Origin: Bombella saccharophila
GTDB lineage: Bacteria; Pseudomonadota; Alphaproteobacteria; Acetobacterales; Acetobacteraceae
Length of the DNA: 64,000 bases
Assembly: GCF_026385475.1 (NCBI RefSeq)
Contig: NZ_JANIDW010000002.1
Location: forward strand, 186,001 to 250,000
Direction: 5' to 3'
Made by a program: the position numbers and the translations under genes. The notes under the pieces are model-generated. The model did not search any database. It was not told the DNA's origin and saw nothing but the letters and a program-made list of their open reading frames with translations. Each line of letters starts with the position of its first letter. Within the stretch, counting starts at the first letter, position 1. Below, in pieces: positions 62,210 to 64,000 of this stretch.

Positions 62210-64000
62210 TTATGCGTTAGCGCGTTGGAGGCTCCATAATGCGAAGGCTTGCACGAGGGCGACTTCCTTCAAACGTGCAAACCGCCCGGAGGAGCCGCCA
62301 TGGCCTGCCTCCATATTGATATGACAGAGGAAAGGCCCGCCCTTGGCTTCCTCTCGCAAACGGGCAATCCATTTTGCTGGCTCCCAATAGGTGACGCGTG
62401 GGTCAGATAAACCCCCCATCGCCAGAATCGCCGGATAGGGGACAGGCCGGATGTTATCGTAAGGGGAATAGCTGGCGATGAGATCGTAAGCCTCTGGGTC
62501 GGTGAGAGGATTACCCCATTCTGGCCATTCCGGCGGGGTGAGGGGGAGGGAGATGTCCGACATTGTGTTGAGCATATCCACAAAGGGCACTTGGGCCGCA
62601 ATCCCGGCAAAAAGCTCCGGAGCCATATTGGCAATCGCCCCCATAAGCAGCCCCCCAGCAGAGCCCCCATGGGCGACAATGCGGCGTGGTGCGGTATAGC
62701 CTTCATCAATCAAATAATGAGCAGAGCTGATGAAGTCGGTAAAGCTGTTGGTCTTTTTGGTGGCTCGCCCGTCTAGGAACCACCCCCATCCTTTCTCACT
62801 GCCACCACGCACATGGGCTATAGCGTAAATGACTCCACGATCCACCAAGCTTAGCGCAGTGGTGGAGAAGCTGGCCTCCATAGAGATACCATAAGAGCCA
62901 TAGCCATAGAGCAACATGGGGTTCTTCCCATTTAGCTCCGTGCCTTTTTTCATCAAGAGGGTGATGGGAACCAACGCGCCATCCTGTGCTTTAGCAAAAA
63001 GGCGGCGTGTTTCATAAGCGGCAGGGTCATGCCCGGAGGGGACCTCCCGCACTTTGCGGAGGGTCTTTTGCCCTGTCTGCATATCGTAATCATACCAATG
63101 GGCCGGTGTGGTGGGGGATTGGTAAATATAACGCAGAATAGGCACGTCATATTCCAACACCCCGAGGAGGCTGAGCGTATAGGCTGGCTCATCCATGCTG
63201 ATACGGCGTGCATGGGTGCGAATCGCCCCTTTATCAGCATCCTTATGGTCAAGGATGAAGATTTCCGTATTGCCATTGCGCCGTTCTATCCAAGCGAGAT
63301 GCTCGCGCCCTGTACTAACACCGAGGAGGAAATGGCCTTCCTCATAAGGGAGGAAGTTCCGCCAATGGCTCCGGTCTGGCGTGGCTTCTGGTGCGGTCAT
63401 GAGCTTGAAATCAACCGCCCCCCCTGCATTGGTGAGGATGATAAAACGGTCATTCCAATGGGTGAGGCTATAGCGTTCTCCCCGCACGAGGGGGGCGGCT
63501 AATTTTGGAGGGGCTGTTGGCTCCGCTGCGGGGATGAGGAGGGTCTCATTCGTATCATGGTCCCCGCGCTCGATGATAATCCATGCGCGGGAGGCACTCA
63601 CCCCAATGCTGAGGAAGAAACCGGGGTCGGTCTCATCAAAGACGAGCGTATCATCCCCCCCACGCAGGGGGCGGCGATAAATACGGGAGGGGCGGCCATT
63701 ATCATCGCGGTAAATCCAAAAGAGATATTGGCTATCCGGCGAAAGGGTGAAGCTGCCGGTACAGCTCTCCACCGCTGGGGCGCAGAGTGTCCCTGTGGAG
63801 AGGTCTTTGACCTGAATGCGATAGACCTCTGAGCCTTGTACATCCTCAGCATAGACGTAATAGCGGTGGTCTTCGGTATGGGCAGCTTGGGCGAGGCTGT
63901 AGAAGCTATGTTGAGCGGCAAGCTTGTTGACATCAAGGAGAATTTCTTCCGGCCCATCGGCCTCGTTAGTGCCAGCTTTGCGGGGGCGGCGGACATGGAG
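62210..64000 (-). CDS. ptrB: Oligopeptidase B (S9 prolyl-oligopeptidase family), 5' end outside window
   Basis: The frame is open from the right window edge to the stop at 62210 (about 596 residues), so the Val/GTG at 63772 is internal and the N-terminal part of the beta-propeller lies beyond. The C-terminal alpha/beta hydrolase has the nucleophile motif GGSAGGLLMG, PWATM-side region AAQVPFVDMLNTM, the Asp region DPRVTYWEPAKW and the His in EAGHGGSSGRF. It cleaves after basic residues in short peptides. The GAWQ-like propeller strands are visible (ESCTGSFTLSPDSQYLFW). Cytoplasmic or periplasmic location cannot be judged without the N-terminus. Confidence 0.88.
   Translation of the reverse strand, partial: LHVRRPRKAGTNEADGPEEILLDVNKLAAQHSFYSLAQAAHTEDHRYYVYAEDVQGSEVYRIQVKDLSTGTLCAPAVESCTGSFTLSPDSQYLFWIYRDDNGRPSRIYRRPLRGGDDTLVFDETDPGFFLSIGVSASRAWIIIERGDHDTNETLLIPAAEPTAPPKLAAPLVRGERYSLTHWNDRFIILTNAGGAVDFKLMTAPEATPDRSHWRNFLPYEEGHFLLGVSTGREHLAWIERRNGNTEIFILDHKDADKGAIRTHARRISMDEPAYTLSLLGVLEYDVPILRYIYQSPTTPAHWYDYDMQTGQKTLRKVREVPSGHDPAAYETRRLFAKAQDGALVPITLLMKKGTELNGKNPMLLYGYGSYGISMEASFSTTALSLVDRGVIYAIAHVRGGSEKGWGWFLDGRATKKTNSFTDFISSAHYLIDEGYTAPRRIVAHGGSAGGLLMGAIANMAPELFAGIAAQVPFVDMLNTMSDISLPLTPPEWPEWGNPLTDPEAYDLIASYSPYDNIRPVPYPAILAMGGLSDPRVTYWEPAKWIARLREEAKGGPFLCHINMEAGHGGSSGRFARLKEVALVQAFALWSLQRANA

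Overview
The window looks like chromosomal DNA of an acetic acid bacterium (Acetobacteraceae, Alphaproteobacteria). Pointers are the moderately high GC, two tandem OprB-type carbohydrate porins, a long-chain mannitol dehydrogenase, the alaC-hom-glpX-recJ gene order, the cysG-DUF2849-sulfite reductase-DUF934 cassette, and a type I-E style CRISPR array. A small-genome, flower- or bee-associated genus is possible, but that is inference; no rRNA or other decisive marker is present. There is no prophage, insertion sequence or plasmid function. Both window ends cut through genes.

Layout, left to right. 1-3.9 kb: a truncated SLT-type lipoprotein, a DUF421 membrane protein, and a HAD phosphatase with mannitol 2-dehydrogenase. 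4.1-5.3 kb: a CRISPR array of 21 repeats with no cas genes in view. 5.5-14.6 kb: sulfur assimilation (siroheme synthase, sulfite reductase, two helper proteins, a TauD-type dioxygenase with an amino-acid permease, cysteine synthase and a divergent Rrf2 regulator), with an SDR oxidoreductase in between. 15-19.9 kb: a 1647-residue autotransporter.

20-33.4 kb is the most distinctive part. It is a compact, divergent aryl-polyene/xanthomonadin-like pigment locus. The minus-strand operon encodes an ACP, an AMP-ligase fused to a hotdog dehydratase, a lysophospholipid-type acyltransferase, a LolA-like carrier, an MMPL exporter, a ketosynthase, a chain-length-factor-like partner, a second dehydratase and a flavin-dependent halogenase-like enzyme. 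The plus strand encodes a COG4648-like membrane protein, two tandem UbiE-like methyltransferases and a chorismatase of the XanB2/FkbO type. The simplest reading is that chorismate gives a hydroxybenzoate starter, which is activated, extended on the ACP, possibly halogenated and/or methylated, and moved to the outer membrane. No ketoreductase, second ketosynthase or second ACP is seen in the locus.

33.4-39 kb: a minus-strand run of OprB porin, NHL-type beta-propeller and Tat-exported DyP peroxidase, preceded by a second OprB. From 39 kb the content is mostly housekeeping: tRNA-Glu, recJ, glpX, hom, alaC, an OmpA-like lipoprotein, a ClpP-like protease, a ferritin-like protein, recA, a gamma-glutamyltransferase-like lipoprotein, a DsbA-like thioredoxin, folP, a folB-folK fusion, folE, queD-queC-queE, tRNA-Asp, a two-domain retropepsin-like protein, xerC, priA, a TPR protein, rpmJ, a small secreted protein and the C-terminal part of oligopeptidase B.
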